Made by a program: the position numbers and the translations under genes. Positions 17,301-25,757 of a DNA stretch of 32,615 nt are shown here, in pieces. Location: positions 1-32,615 of the IMG/VR virus record IMGVR_UViG_3300044700_000323. One strand, given 5' to 3'. The stretch's first letter is position 1; every line of letters begins with the position of its first letter. Origin of the DNA: a virus. Under the pieces are notes generated by a model. That model worked only from the letters and a program-made list of their open reading frames with translations. It ran no database searches and was not told where the DNA came from.

Positions 17301-19424
17301 TTAAACCCCATTTTGGGGTAGCCCGTATGACTTAGACGGCGGGATGTTAGGGACCATGGCGTTGACGTTGCCGCCGGCTGGGGCGCCAGGCGCGACAGGA
17401 GCTGCCGCCGGCTGACCGCCACCGCCGGCCGGGCCCTGGAGATTAGGATCCTGGGAGGCCTCAACCTCAGCCATCTGCTTCTGGGCGTTCATCTGAACGA
17501 TGGACGGCAGCGCAGCCCGGACGGCTTCAGACATATCCAGGCCATCGTCCATGCGCTTAATGGCCTCCTTGGCCAGCCAGGTGGGGTCAATGCCAGGGAT
17601 CTGGATCAGCAGCGGCGCCAGGCGCTCAAACGCAGCGATGTCCGCAGCCTTGTTCGGGCGGCCGGAGCTGCCGGCTTCGATCTCCAGGAGAAGCTCCTCG
17701 GCAATAGCCTGGGAGGATAGGGTCGGCCAGGCTGCGCCAGGGCCGGCGATCTTGGTAGCCGTGGCCGGGTCCATCATGGTTAACATGACGGCGCCGGCTG
17801 CGCGGGCTAGCTCGGTGAGGAATTCGTCCAGGTCGTCCACATTAGAGCCCATGGAGCTCATTCGGCTGGACTCAGCTACGGACACTTCGGTCGCCGTGTT
17901 GCCGGTGCCGCCGCCCAGGTTGGCTTCCTGGCTGCCGACGACGCGGAACAGATCCTCCATGAACATGGAGGTATCATAAAGAGACGGGTCAATCTGGATG
18001 GGCTGCACCGGCTGCAGGAGCTGGTTAACCGCCTGGCCAGGCTGGAGAGACATGAGCTGGATCACCTCGTTAGGCTGGCGATCCATGAGCTTCTTGACGT
18101 CGCCCTCGGATAGCATGCCCACCGGCGTGACGTATAGCGGCCGGTTAGCGTTCCGGTGCTCGCGCAGCCGTTGGCGCGCCAGGTTGTATTCCATCTGGAT
18201 CGGCTTGATCAGCCGGACGTCAGACGGCGGGTAAATGTCCCGGTCAGACTCAACCTCGTTAAAGGCCAGGAGGAAGAACGGCCAGAAGCGCTTGAGCTTG
18301 ATCTCCGGGCAGCCGGGCTCGACGAGGAAATCCGGATAACCATCCGCGATCACATACTTGAGCCCGTCGCGCTTGGAATAGATCTCCCAAACCTTAGCCA
18401 GGTCGGCTTCGCTCTTTTCATCAGAGCCGGAATACTTGTTCTCCTGGCGCGTGAACGATGTGCCAAGATCTACACCGTAGACCTCCTTGATCTCGTCGGA
18501 GGTAAGGATGAACTCCTGGGCAACCCATTCGGCGCCGATAAAGCCCTGGAGCTGCCGGCAGCGTGTATCGACGATAATGTTCTGGGACTGAGGGAAATCA
18601 AAGACGATGCCTTCGTCGATGATCATGTCCTCTTTCTCCATGAGCTCTTTCTTGAGGAGATCGAGCTGCGCGCGCTTGGCGCTGTTGTCATCAAACTTGT
18701 CGTCCTTCAAATCCTGCTCCAGGCGATCCAGGGTCTTGATCTGCTCGGTAATGTCCGTGAGCTTCTCGACGTCCTCTGGGCGCATGGACATGACGCGCTG
18801 GTAACCGATCTTGACGAAACCGACGCCGGTGACGCATGTGCGCCTAACCAGCTGCTTCATGTGCGTCTTGATGTTCTGCGTCTCGATGATGTGATGGAAG
18901 ATGATCTCCATCGTCTTGCCGATCTTGTCGAGCTGCCGGCGTTTCTCGAAACCCTGTTCGACGTCGGCCATAAGCGCAGTCGCGTGAGGATCCGGCATGC
19001 CGGTGGCCATAAAGGACTGCTGGTTCGCGATGTTAGCTGACTCCAGCTGGCTGGCGTCGCCTTCCCAGAGGGTGAAGTCCAGGGTGTTGCGGCGCTTCGC
19101 GATCGCCTTCGGGTTCTTCGCGTAGAGCGCAGCTACGCGCGTCTGAACGTGGCGCTGCACCAGGTTGGCGACATACCGGTCGTCCTGGGGGCCTCGGTGT
19201 CCGGGCCATTGTTTGCCCATGTAGAAATCCATGTCATCGCGCATGCCGCCGATCGGGCGCTCCCAATGCTTCTTGGCGCGCATGATCTTGCCCTGCCACT
19301 CTTTGACCAGGGCCTTCATGGAGTCCTTGGCGTTAGGATCCGGGTCGCGCTTAATGCCCTGGGGTTCTTGTGGCGCCTGGTAAGGCGCTGCTTCGATAGG
19401 TTCGATAGGTTCGTTGGCTTCCAT
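17301..19424 (-). CDS. Portal protein, 707 aa
   Basis: This is a long portal of P22-like size (P22 gp1 is 725 aa). The N-terminal part holds DFYMGKQWPG (about 67-76) and VQTRVAALYAKNPKA, followed by a helical hinge region with long charged helices (about 220-270, KTLDRLEQDLKDDKFDDNSAKR). A wing/stem section contains MEYNLARQRLREHRNANRPL near 430. The C-terminal about 60 residues are Gln/Pro/Gly/Ala-rich. The order TerL, portal, scaffold, capsid supports the call. Portals form the dodecameric DNA channel at one capsid vertex. Portal and scaffold are separated by 41 nt, and the last codons form a small CCCC/GGGG hairpin. Confidence 0.85.
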   Translation of the reverse strand: MEANEPIEPIEAAPYQAPQEPQGIKRDPDPNAKDSMKALVKEWQGKIMRAKKHWERPIGGMRDDMDFYMGKQWPGHRGPQDDRYVANLVQRHVQTRVAALYAKNPKAIAKRRNTLDFTLWEGDASQLESANIANQQSFMATGMPDPHATALMADVEQGFEKRRQLDKIGKTMEIIFHHIIETQNIKTHMKQLVRRTCVTGVGFVKIGYQRVMSMRPEDVEKLTDITEQIKTLDRLEQDLKDDKFDDNSAKRAQLDLLKKELMEKEDMIIDEGIVFDFPQSQNIIVDTRCRQLQGFIGAEWVAQEFILTSDEIKEVYGVDLGTSFTRQENKYSGSDEKSEADLAKVWEIYSKRDGLKYVIADGYPDFLVEPGCPEIKLKRFWPFFLLAFNEVESDRDIYPPSDVRLIKPIQMEYNLARQRLREHRNANRPLYVTPVGMLSEGDVKKLMDRQPNEVIQLMSLQPGQAVNQLLQPVQPIQIDPSLYDTSMFMEDLFRVVGSQEANLGGGTGNTATEVSVAESSRMSSMGSNVDDLDEFLTELARAAGAVMLTMMDPATATKIAGPGAAWPTLSSQAIAEELLLEIEAGSSGRPNKAADIAAFERLAPLLIQIPGIDPTWLAKEAIKRMDDGLDMSEAVRAALPSIVQMNAQKQMAEVEASQDPNLQGPAGGGGQPAAAPVAPGAPAGGNVNAMVPNIPPSKSYGLPQNGV

Positions 19425-19437
19425 AAAAAAATCGTTG

Positions 19438-21009
19438 TTAAGACCAGAAAGTCCGCAACCTGTTTTCTCCCCACTCCCTCATCTTGGAGGAGTGTTTGAC
19501 CCAGGCTAGGGTGCCGGTCCTGGGGCCGGTGTCTGCTTTGGAAGGCGCGCTGGCGCCTACCTGGAGGTTGAGCCCCATGCCGATGTGGGCGAGCCAATCG
19601 ACAAAGTCGTCGTGCCTGGCTGCCGGGAACTTTAATAGCTCCAGCTGCGCTGCCGGCCACCAGCCGGCGAACTTAGGGAAGAATACCTTACCCATCGCCA
19701 TGCGGCCGCGGATCGCCTGGGCGCGCGTCTGCTTGTCCTTGGACGGCGTCACCTCGTCGATCGCGCAGTAGATCTTCTCCTCCTGCATGCGCTTGCGCAG
19801 GAACGGGCCGATGGCCTTGGAGATGTGGCCCTTCTCAGCCCACCAGAGCAGCGGGGCGTTGCGCCGGAACTGATCTAGCATGGCGTCGCAGACGACGTCG
19901 GTCTGCGCCCGGCGCCAGAATAGATCCGGCAAGACCCAGATGTTGTCCTCCTCGTCGATACCGACGCAGCCCATGCAAGTCTTGTCCGCGTCCTGGGCGA
20001 TCGAGACGGCGTGGTCAGAGGCGCCATACTTCCGGAGGTTCGGAGGGATCGCGCTAGGGGAGTCATACGTCTGCAGCCAATCCTTGCGGAAGAAGTCGCC
20101 GTCCTCCGGCGTAGGGGTTCCCTGGTATAGCGCGGAGAAGCCGGTGGGGTTAAGGCGCTTGATCTGCTCCAGGGCAGGGATCGGGAAGCGCTCCGGCCAT
20201 AGGGCCTCCCCTGGCTTGCGCTTCATGGGGTCGTCGTCGCCGGCAATCGCCGGCAGCGCCAGGACCTTCCAATTCTTGGCTTCCTCGGCGTTGTAACAGG
20301 GGTTGGATGAGTCAACCAGGCGGCCGATCAGATCGTCCTCATGCCAGCGCGTCATGATAATGACCACGCGGCCCGCCGGCATCAGTCGGGTCATGGCCAC
20401 TTCGGTGAACCAGGCCCAGAGCTTATCCCGGAGGTTTTTAGAGTTAGCCTCCTCGCGGTCCTTGATCGGGTCATCAATGACCAGGAGATCGGCGCCACGG
20501 CCGGTAAGGCCGCCGCCACGGCCGACAAAGACGGCCAGGCCGCCCTCCTCGGTCTGAAACTTGTCCGACGCCTTGCTGCCGGTGCGCAGCTTGCAGCCAG
20601 GGAACACCTGTTTAAACGCAGCTGAGCCCATGGTTTCGCGCACAGATTTGCCAAAGTCCTGGGCAAAGTCGTCGTTATAAGTGGCAAAGATGAGCTGCCG
20701 GTAGGGGTCCTTGCCCAGGAACCAGGCCGGGAACCGCCGGCTAGCCAGCTCAGATTTGCCATGCCGGGGCGGCATCGTGATGATCAGCCTGGGCATGCGC
20801 CCGGCTTCGCTCTCCTCCAGGGCAGCCGCGATCACCTGGTGATGCAGCGCGTCCTGGTAGCGCGATTGGGTGTGATCCTCCGGTTGCTCTGGATCCGGCA
20901 GCGTGAACTTGGTGAAGTTGATAAGGCCCGTCCTGGCCTTCTTGAGACGGAGCAGTCGTTCAGCTGCCTTGATCTGGCGCTGAATGTCGTCCTGTTCCGG
21001 CTCGCTCAT
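19438..21009 (-). CDS. terL: Terminase large subunit (ATPase-nuclease), 523 aa
   Basis: The packaging motor motifs are clear. A Walker A-like loop PPRHGKSE lies at 80-87, Walker B LLVIDDP at 175-181 and a coupling motif IMTRWHEDD at 218-226. The C-terminal RNase H-like nuclease has acidic residues at D332 (GASDHAVS), E392 (WAEKG) and D467/D468 (ARHDDFVDW). Length is typical for the family. The start ATG overlaps the preceding stop by one base (TAATG), so translation is coupled. The matching small subunit is not upstream on this strand but on the plus strand about 3.5 kb away. It cuts concatemeric DNA and pumps it into the prohead through the portal. Confidence 0.95.
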   Translation of the reverse strand: MSEPEQDDIQRQIKAAERLLRLKKARTGLINFTKFTLPDPEQPEDHTQSRYQDALHHQVIAAALEESEAGRMPRLIITMPPRHGKSELASRRFPAWFLGKDPYRQLIFATYNDDFAQDFGKSVRETMGSAAFKQVFPGCKLRTGSKASDKFQTEEGGLAVFVGRGGGLTGRGADLLVIDDPIKDREEANSKNLRDKLWAWFTEVAMTRLMPAGRVVIIMTRWHEDDLIGRLVDSSNPCYNAEEAKNWKVLALPAIAGDDDPMKRKPGEALWPERFPIPALEQIKRLNPTGFSALYQGTPTPEDGDFFRKDWLQTYDSPSAIPPNLRKYGASDHAVSIAQDADKTCMGCVGIDEEDNIWVLPDLFWRRAQTDVVCDAMLDQFRRNAPLLWWAEKGHISKAIGPFLRKRMQEEKIYCAIDEVTPSKDKQTRAQAIRGRMAMGKVFFPKFAGWWPAAQLELLKFPAARHDDFVDWLAHIGMGLNLQVGASAPSKADTGPRTGTLAWVKHSSKMREWGENRLRTFWS

Positions 21010-21233
21010 TAAGCCGCCGGCTGAGCGATACCGCGCTTCGCGAGCTCGGCATTAATCTCGGCGCGCGTCAGCTTGAGGATCATAGGAGCTGCGGTCCGGC
21101 TAAAGCTGGGCCGGTCGAATTCCTTGATGCCCAGGCAAGTCTTACCGGTCAGATCCAGGAAGGCCGCAAAGCCCTTGGGGATGATAATGTTGCGCATAGC
21201 CGGGTTAGGGGTAGCTGGTTTTGGGGTGCTCAT
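21009..21233 (-). CDS. Small unknown protein upstream of terL, 74 aa
   Basis: It begins MSTPKPATPNPAMRNIIIPK. The first 13 residues are Pro/Thr-rich; the rest has a short strand-turn region (FAAFLDLTGKTCLGIKEF) and a C-terminal helix (LTRAEINAELAKRGIAQ). It starts 6 nt after the tail fibre stop and its stop overlaps the terL start, so all three are probably translated in series. I do not recognise a family. It might be a small fibre or packaging accessory protein, but nothing in the sequence decides this. Confidence 0.55.
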   Translation of the reverse strand: MSTPKPATPNPAMRNIIIPKGFAAFLDLTGKTCLGIKEFDRPSFSRTAAPMILKLTRAEINAELAKRGIAQPAA

Positions 21234-21239
21234 GGGAGA

Positions 21240-23708
21240 TTAGATAGGGGCGAATTCGGCATAGTAGCCGCCAGATCCGTTGGAGTAATAGTTATTACCG
21301 TTGCCATCCGTGCCGGCGATGTAGGTGCCGTAAGGCAGATACTCGGTGGAGCTGGTGCCCCAGGAGGTGGTGCAATCGGAATTGTAGTATTCGTAAGTGT
21401 ATTCGGTGCCGACGGAGTAGCTATTCGCCATCTCGTAGATGTAGACAATGATGTCGTTGCTGCCGGTCATGCCGGTGTTCCCGCTGCAACCAGGGTTTGG
21501 ATCGGTGTAGCTCCAATGGCAGCCGTCGTAGCTCCAGCCGTCCTCGCCGCTGTGGAGGTTCGGATCTTCGCATGGGTTCGGGTCAATCGCTTCCGCGTAG
21601 TAGCTGCCGGCGCCGTCAGAGTAGTAGTTATAGTTGCCGTCAGTATGGATCTGGGTGCCGTAGGCATACCAATTATTAGATTGGTTTTCGTTATTGCTGC
21701 CGCAATTTCCGTCCGCAATCACGTCGGCCGTGTAGGTTCCAGCTACATAACTGCCACCAGCTTCGGAGATATAAACATACAGATCGCCGCTGGTCGTTCC
21801 AAGGTTGGTGCCCATCGGATCGCAAGTGCCGCCGGTGCTTTCAGAGTAGTAACCGCCGGTGCCGTTGGAGTAATAGTTATAGCCATCGCAGTTGGTGATG
21901 TAGGTTCCGTATGGCGCGTATTCGCTCGTGCCGCTGAAGTATTCGCCGCAGCTGCCGTTCGCGTAGAAATCACCGGACCAGGTGCCGACCTGGTATGTGC
22001 TTCCGCAAAGATCTACGGTGTAGGTCCCGCTGTCAGAGCGCAGATAGGTGCCGGAGGGCAGAGAGCTCACGCGCGTGTCGCTGGTGTTGTAGCCAGAAAC
22101 GCCATCAAACGTAATGTCCAGGGAACCGGAGCATTGACCGGCGTCGGTGTGGATCAGATCGCCGGCGGCTGACTGAACTACGTTCGTTACCCCAGAGTAG
22201 CTAGAGCCACCGTTACCATCGGCAATACGGCTTTGGTAAGTCATGTAGCCGTATGTATACGATCCGCTATGGCCTTCAGTATCAGACCAATTTAGCTGAA
22301 GTGGCGCCGAACCGCCTAGCTCCAGGACGTATCCGGCGGGATAATGGCAAGGCGATTGGCCTTCGACGTTAACGTAAGTGTAACCGCCGGAACCGTTCGC
22401 GGTCTGCGTCGTCGATTGGTAATAACCAGACCAGGGACTGCCGGCCGCGTCTACCAAGGTGACATAAGTGCAGCCAGATCCGACGACAACGCCGGCGTCC
22501 TCAAACTCCAGGTCGCCGTGCGCCAGGATCACGCCGTCGCCCTGGGTGAATTCGACGTAAGAAAGCGGGCCCTTCGTCTGGCGCTTGTGTTCTGCGTTGT
22601 CTACATTGAGGAAGATCCATTTGCCCAGGAACGCCGGGCGCTGGACCATCCAGGAGCGCGCGCCAAGGACGCGGTTGTCTACCGTGTAGAGGTGTCGTTC
22701 ACCAGCCAGGTCAGATCCGGCCGGGATCGAGAGCGTTCCTGCCGTGTAGACCATCGAGAAGCTTGCATCGACCACTTTCCCAAGCTTCTGCGCGTCAACC
22801 AGGCCTAATGTGTTGAGCTGATCCGTGAGGCCGGTGATCTGCGTGTAGCTGTGCGTGTGCGAGGTGCTAGATTTGCCGTCTAAGGCCGTCTGCAGCCCGG
22901 TGACGTTCGCAATCGTGTGCGTGTGCGAGAGATCAGCCTTGCCGGCGAGAGCCAGGTCAGCTGAAACGATCGTTTTATACGTCGCAGCGGCAGCTGAGAT
23001 CGTGAGTCCGTCAACTAATCCAGGTCCTGCCGGGCCTTGAATACCCTGGACCCCCTGGATCCCAGGCTCGCCTTGGGGTCCGACGGGCCCGACGGGCCCT
23101 TGGGTCCCGATCGCGCCTTCAATGTTGATCGTCCATTGAGAAAATGGACCGCCGTTGCCGGTGTGCTGCGAAACATCGACGACCATCGTGCCGGTTTCCG
23201 CGTTGTAAGTGGTCACCGTGCCGTGCATGTGGTGCGCGGCGTCGTAAACGATCGTCAGATCCTGCTGGCTCGTCCACGCCAGGCCGGTTTGCGTCGTTAA
23301 AGTCTTGGTGCCGTTGCTCAGCTGCAGCGTCGTCGTGCTGATACACGCGTATTTATCTCCTTGGGGTCCTTGGATGCCTTGGATGCCTTGAATTCCTTGC
23401 ACGCCTTGCACGCCGGCTACGCCAGGCTCGCCTTGCTGGCCGTTAATTCCGGCAACACCTGGGATCCCTTGCGGCCCGACGGGACCGACAGGTCCGGGAA
23501 TGAGATGTTCAAACGGAACAGCTGAGTCGCGCAGCTTGCCGTCGTCGCGTTGGATCTCGTTAAGGCGCGTGATCGTTACGTTCAAGCTCTCGCGAACCTC
23601 GTTGAGCTCCAGGTCAATCTTGTTGCCCGGCTGCGGCACGTTTGGCAGCAGGACAGAGTGATTGGTGAAATCGTATTGTCTCTGATATGGATCTGGAGGC
23701 TGCGACAT
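21240..23708 (-). CDS. Collagen-like tail fibre protein, 822 aa
   Basis: The start chosen is ATG at 23708 ([20 protein letters not shown]). Residues 1-70 resemble a virion-attachment segment with a helix ([20 protein letters not shown]). A first Gly-X-Y collagen-like block lies at 71-118 and a second at about 201-230. Between them is a strand-rich module ([20 protein letters not shown]) often found between collagen blocks in phage fibres. [18 protein letters not shown]-type repeats at about 262-295 are typical of trimeric fibres. The C-terminal about 240 residues are Tyr/Gly/Ser/Asn-rich with scattered Cys and three degenerate repeats, probably the receptor-binding tip. The frame stays open about 500 nt further upstream, but that part runs antisense to the lysis gene and through the G-rich block, so it is not included. 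Confidence 0.8.
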   Translation of the reverse strand: MSQPPDPYQRQYDFTNHSVLLPNVPQPGNKIDLELNEVRESLNVTITRLNEIQRDDGKLRDSAVPFEHLIPGPVGPVGPQGIPGVAGINGQQGEPGVAGVQGVQGIQGIQGIQGPQGDKYACISTTTLQLSNGTKTLTTQTGLAWTSQQDLTIVYDAAHHMHGTVTTYNAETGTMVVDVSQHTGNGGPFSQWTINIEGAIGTQGPVGPVGPQGEPGIQGVQGIQGPAGPGLVDGLTISAAAATYKTIVSADLALAGKADLSHTHTIANVTGLQTALDGKSSTSHTHSYTQITGLTDQLNTLGLVDAQKLGKVVDASFSMVYTAGTLSIPAGSDLAGERHLYTVDNRVLGARSWMVQRPAFLGKWIFLNVDNAEHKRQTKGPLSYVEFTQGDGVILAHGDLEFEDAGVVVGSGCTYVTLVDAAGSPWSGYYQSTTQTANGSGGYTYVNVEGQSPCHYPAGYVLELGGSAPLQLNWSDTEGHSGSYTYGYMTYQSRIADGNGGSSYSGVTNVVQSAAGDLIHTDAGQCSGSLDITFDGVSGYNTSDTRVSSLPSGTYLRSDSGTYTVDLCGSTYQVGTWSGDFYANGSCGEYFSGTSEYAPYGTYITNCDGYNYYSNGTGGYYSESTGGTCDPMGTNLGTTSGDLYVYISEAGGSYVAGTYTADVIADGNCGSNNENQSNNWYAYGTQIHTDGNYNYYSDGAGSYYAEAIDPNPCEDPNLHSGEDGWSYDGCHWSYTDPNPGCSGNTGMTGSNDIIVYIYEMANSYSVGTEYTYEYYNSDCTTSWGTSSTEYLPYGTYIAGTDGNGNNYYSNGSGGYYAEFAPI
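21243..21920 (-). repeat. Three Tyr/Gly-rich repeats at the fibre tip
   Basis: Three related segments are encoded: [40 protein letters not shown] and [20 protein letters not shown], each followed by a GYYxE-like ending. Spacing is about 80-100 residues. The repeats are diverged and contain Cys in the linkers. A repeat-based, variable receptor-binding tip is a reasonable inference. Confidence 0.7.
23019..23108 (-). repeat. Collagen-like Gly-X-Y block 2 of the tail fibre
   Basis: About ten Gly-X-Y triplets ([16 protein letters not shown] onward) resemble block 1 in sequence, including [10 protein letters not shown]. The similarity suggests duplication of a shaft unit and offers a site for recombination between fibre genes. 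Confidence 0.8.
23355..23498 (-). repeat. Collagen-like Gly-X-Y block 1 of the tail fibre
   Basis: About 15 Gly-X-Y triplets are encoded, beginning [14 protein letters not shown] and ending in [14 protein letters not shown]. The GIQ triplet is repeated almost perfectly. It is expected to form a triple helix in the trimeric fibre shaft. Confidence 0.85.
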
Positions 23709-23821
23709 AGCCGGATCTTGTAAGCGCCGGTAAAAACGGGCAAGGGAACAGTTTGTAGGACCATATTTCTGCGACCCGCAAATTTTTCCGCGCGGGGGGA
23801 GATGAGATTTATGAGTAAAAA

Positions 23822-23945
23822 CCGGGGGTGTAGGCCGGGGGTGAGTGGAGGGAGGAGCATGAGGTGGGTGGTAGGTGGGTGGTAGGTGGTAGGTGGGTGG
23901 GTGGTAGGAGGGGCATGGGTGGGTGATCATGAGGGGGAGGGTAGG
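23822..23945 (+). repeat. G-rich tandem repeat block between divergent operons
   Basis: The plus strand holds AGGTGGGTGGT twice in perfect tandem (23862-23872, 23873-23883), then AGGTGGT and AGGTGGGTGGGTGGT. GGGGG and GGGG runs lie on both sides. The G-runs are dense enough for G-quadruplex formation on the plus strand. The block lies in a 306-bp gap between the fibre gene (minus) and the lysis gene (plus). No clear sigma-type promoter was recognised beside it. It could be a promoter/leader element, a packaging (cos/pac) site near terS or an origin element. Confidence 0.7.
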
Positions 23946-24014
23946 TGCACCTAGTAGACGCGCGCGCGTGAGCCCTATGTAGCTAGCGCACCCGCAGGAA
24001 GGGGTAGCGCCGGC

Positions 24015-24500
24015 ATGGCTTTGCGCTTGCACGTCGGTAAGCGCAGCGCCACGCTGCCGGTCATGATCACCCTGGCGCTCGCCCTGGCTGCCAACCTGGC
24101 TGCCGATCCGGTGCCGGACCGGTGGATCGACGCCGTTGCCCAGGTTGAGAGCGCCGGTAGATCTGACGCAATAGGGGACCAGGGCCTGGCCAGGGGCGCC
24201 TGGCAATTCCATCGCGCGGCCTGGGCCGACTGCTCCAGGCTGCGTAAGGCTGCCGGTTTGCCGGTGTATCCATACAGCCAGGCCACTAACCAGGCTAAGG
24301 CCAGGGAATACGCGCGGACCTGGCTGACCTGGCTACGCGATCAGCTGAGCGCCCGGATCGGCCGATCTGCGTTCGCGCATGAAACCTGGCTTGCGTTCAA
24401 CCTGGGCCTTACCGGCTTCCAGGCGTATCGTTACCAGGCTGCCCTGGTGCCGGCCAAGCGCTACCAGGCTGCCATGAGGATCTACGAGCTTACCAAATGA
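24015..24500 (+). CDS. Lytic transglycosylase-like endolysin with signal/anchor segment, 161 aa
   Basis: Residues about 11-30 ([20 protein letters not shown]) form a hydrophobic segment that suits a signal peptide or signal-anchor-release domain. The following domain has the SLT-type pattern with Glu45 in [15 protein letters not shown] and then LARGAWQF, equivalent to the catalytic ES and GxxQ region of lysozyme-like transglycosylases. Similar folds cut the glycan chain of peptidoglycan. GGAAGGGG lies upstream of the ATG and may act as a distant Shine-Dalgarno. The stop overlaps the start of terS by 4 nt (ATGA). No holin is visible beside it, so export may use its own hydrophobic segment. A virion-associated role is also possible. 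Confidence 0.75.
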   Translation: MALRLHVGKRSATLPVMITLALALAANLAADPVPDRWIDAVAQVESAGRSDAIGDQGLARGAWQFHRAAWADCSRLRKAAGLPVYPYSQATNQAKAREYARTWLTWLRDQLSARIGRSAFAHETWLAFNLGLTGFQAYRYQAALVPAKRYQAAMRIYELTK

Positions 24501-25063
24501 CCCCTAAGACCCCTACCAATCTCAACCAGGCTAAGGACACCTGGAAAGGTGAGCTCCAGATCCAGGCCGGCAACCAGGCTGCGCAGCTGACCGACCAGGA
24601 GCTGCTATACGTCGAAGCTTACGTCGGTAACGGCGGCGACGCTAAGGCAGCTGCTAAGGCTGCCGGCTACGCGGATCCCGGCGCTGCTAAGGAGCTGCTG
24701 GCCAATCCGCGCGTCCGGGAAGCTATCGAGCTCAAGCGCGACGTTGAGATCAAGACCGGTGGAGCTAGCCGGGCTTGGGCCGTGATCCAGGAGCTCATGG
24801 TAGATCCGGCGTCGCCGGCCCAGGTTCGGTTCCAGGCTGCCAAGTGGACCCTGGAGGCGTCCGGTCACGGGCTGAGCGCCGTGGCTGCGAGCTTGCAGCT
24901 GGGCCTCAAGCGATCCGGCAAGCAGCTGAGCGAGATGAGCGTAAGCGAGCTGGAGGAATTCATCAACCGGGGCCGGCAGACTTTCGATAACATGCGATCT
25001 ACGGTGAAAGCGGTCGTTTCGGCCCAAAAGGACGTTTTGGACCTAGATGAGCCAAAAAAGTAG
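24497..25063 (+). CDS. terS: Terminase small subunit, 188 aa
   Basis: Residues 30-75 (LTDQELLYVEAYVGNGGDAK, then AAGYADPGAAKELLANPRVR) form the helix-turn-helix domain typical of small terminases (Terminase_2-like): LTxxxxxFVxxY, then AAxxAGY and LLxxPxVxxxI. The middle has RFQAAKWTLEASG, and the C-terminus is helical. It binds the packaging site and hands DNA to TerL. It overlaps the transglycosylase gene by 4 nt and reads opposite to terL, an uncommon arrangement. Its stop is followed within 60 nt by the end of the convergent rusA-like gene. Confidence 0.85.
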   Translation: MTPKTPTNLNQAKDTWKGELQIQAGNQAAQLTDQELLYVEAYVGNGGDAKAAAKAAGYADPGAAKELLANPRVREAIELKRDVEIKTGGASRAWAVIQELMVDPASPAQVRFQAAKWTLEASGHGLSAVAASLQLGLKRSGKQLSEMSVSELEEFINRGRQTFDNMRSTVKAVVSAQKDVLDLDEPKK

Positions 25064-25091
25064 GGCCTAGGATGGCCCTGGAGGCGCTTGG

Positions 25092-25113
25092 ACCAGGCTA
25101 GCCTATGCCTGGT
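25092..25113. other. Inverted repeat between convergent genes
   Basis: ACCAGGC and GCCTGGT with an 8-nt spacer lie between the convergent terS and rusA-like ends. They could form a bidirectional terminator hairpin, but no T-tract follows on either strand, so termination is uncertain. Confidence 0.4.
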
Positions 25114-25119
25114 ATGGAC

Positions 25120-25626
25120 CTATTTCAGCCAATCCGGCTTGGCTGTTCCTGGGGGCCCTGGCTGAGCTTCCAGGTTCTCCAGCTCGACGATGACACCGGC
25201 CTTGTCAACCGGCGCCCATGACTTGGACAGGCTAAGCAGCGCGACGTGAGAGTCATTGGCGATCAGCCCGGTATCCTGCATGGCGTCGAGCACCAGCTTA
25301 GCCAGGTTGTCCAGGTCCGGGACCTGGGTATGAGGTTTGCCGAACCTGGCCTCAACCTTAGTGGGCATGAGAAAGGCCATGGAGCAGCTGATGGGTCCCG
25401 GCGCCAGGCTGCCGAGCTCCCTGGGGATAGCTGAGCTCGACGCGCGGATCCTGGCCTTCCAGAAGCTAGCCAGGGGATCCAGGGTTGAGATCGCCCGGCC
25501 TCTGATCACGCGCGGCCTGGGTTGAGGCCTGGGGTGGCCCTGGGTGATCAGAATGATCTTCACGGCCTGGAACGTGCTGCGCTGCGCTGCGCTGGCAAGA
25601 AGGATGTAGAGCACCTGGACCGGCAT
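25120..25626 (-). CDS. rusA: RusA-like Holliday junction resolvase, 168 aa
   Basis: The sequence PDLDNLAKLVLDAM with D104, D106 and K110, followed by D125 in ANDSHV, matches the spacing of E. coli RusA D70, D72, K76 and D91. The N-terminal half has the HPRPQPRPRV and FWKARIRA stretches seen in the family. RusA cuts four-way junctions and is used by phages to clear branched DNA before packaging. E. coli RusA is 120 aa. The ATG at 25626 gives 168 aa; a GTG at residue 22 (25563) would start at KIILITQG and fits the fold better, but neither has a good ribosome site. The gene follows the early-region terminator, so it probably has its own promoter in 25627-25831. Confidence 0.85.
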   Translation of the reverse strand: MPVQVLYILLASAAQRSTFQAVKIILITQGHPRPQPRPRVIRGRAISTLDPLASFWKARIRASSSAIPRELGSLAPGPISCSMAFLMPTKVEARFGKPHTQVPDLDNLAKLVLDAMQDTGLIANDSHVALLSLSKSWAPVDKAGVIVELENLEAQPGPPGTAKPDWLK

Positions 25627-25651
25627 GAGCCGGGAGTCCAGGGATAGCGTG

Positions 25652-25665
25652 ACCCATATATGGGT
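25652..25665. promoter_or_regulatory. 14-bp perfect palindrome upstream of rusA-like gene
   Basis: ACCCATATATGGGT is a perfect palindrome flanked by the direct repeat ATAGCGT (25644-25650 and 25666-25672). It lies 26-39 nt upstream of the rusA-like ATG, where a repressor or activator could act. The AT-rich centre could also serve as a -10-type element. Binding protein unknown. Confidence 0.55.
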
Positions 25666-25731
25666 ATAGCGTATCCTTCCCGTAGGGATCCTCTGGTTAG
25701 GGCAGTAAATACAGGGGTTTGCTGCGTAGAT

Positions 25732-25750
25732 GGGATAGGTAAACTATCCC
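25732..25750. promoter_or_regulatory. 19-bp inverted repeat (candidate operator)
   Basis: GGGATAG-GTAAA-CTATCCC is a perfect 7-bp inverted repeat with a 5-bp spacer, a size typical of a dimeric regulator site. It lies between the rusA-like gene and the plus-strand small gene, so it could control both. The GGGATA half also occurs at 25641-25646 near the 14-bp palindrome. Confidence 0.5.
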
Positions 25751-25757
25751 GTGGTCA

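Noticed and set aside
17305-17319. ACCCC-ATTTT-GGGGT hairpin as a portal-scaffold terminator
   Set aside because: The stem is only 5 bp, it lies within the final portal codons, and there is no proper T-tract.
18156-19040. 294-codon open frame on the plus strand
   Set aside because: It is antisense to the portal gene and has no recognisable domain.
23709-24212. Upstream in-frame extension of the tail fibre (168 more codons, Pro/His/Tyr-rich)
   Set aside because: It runs antisense to the transglycosylase gene and through the G-rich repeat, its composition is an artefact of that repeat, and a fibre-like N-terminus begins at 23708.
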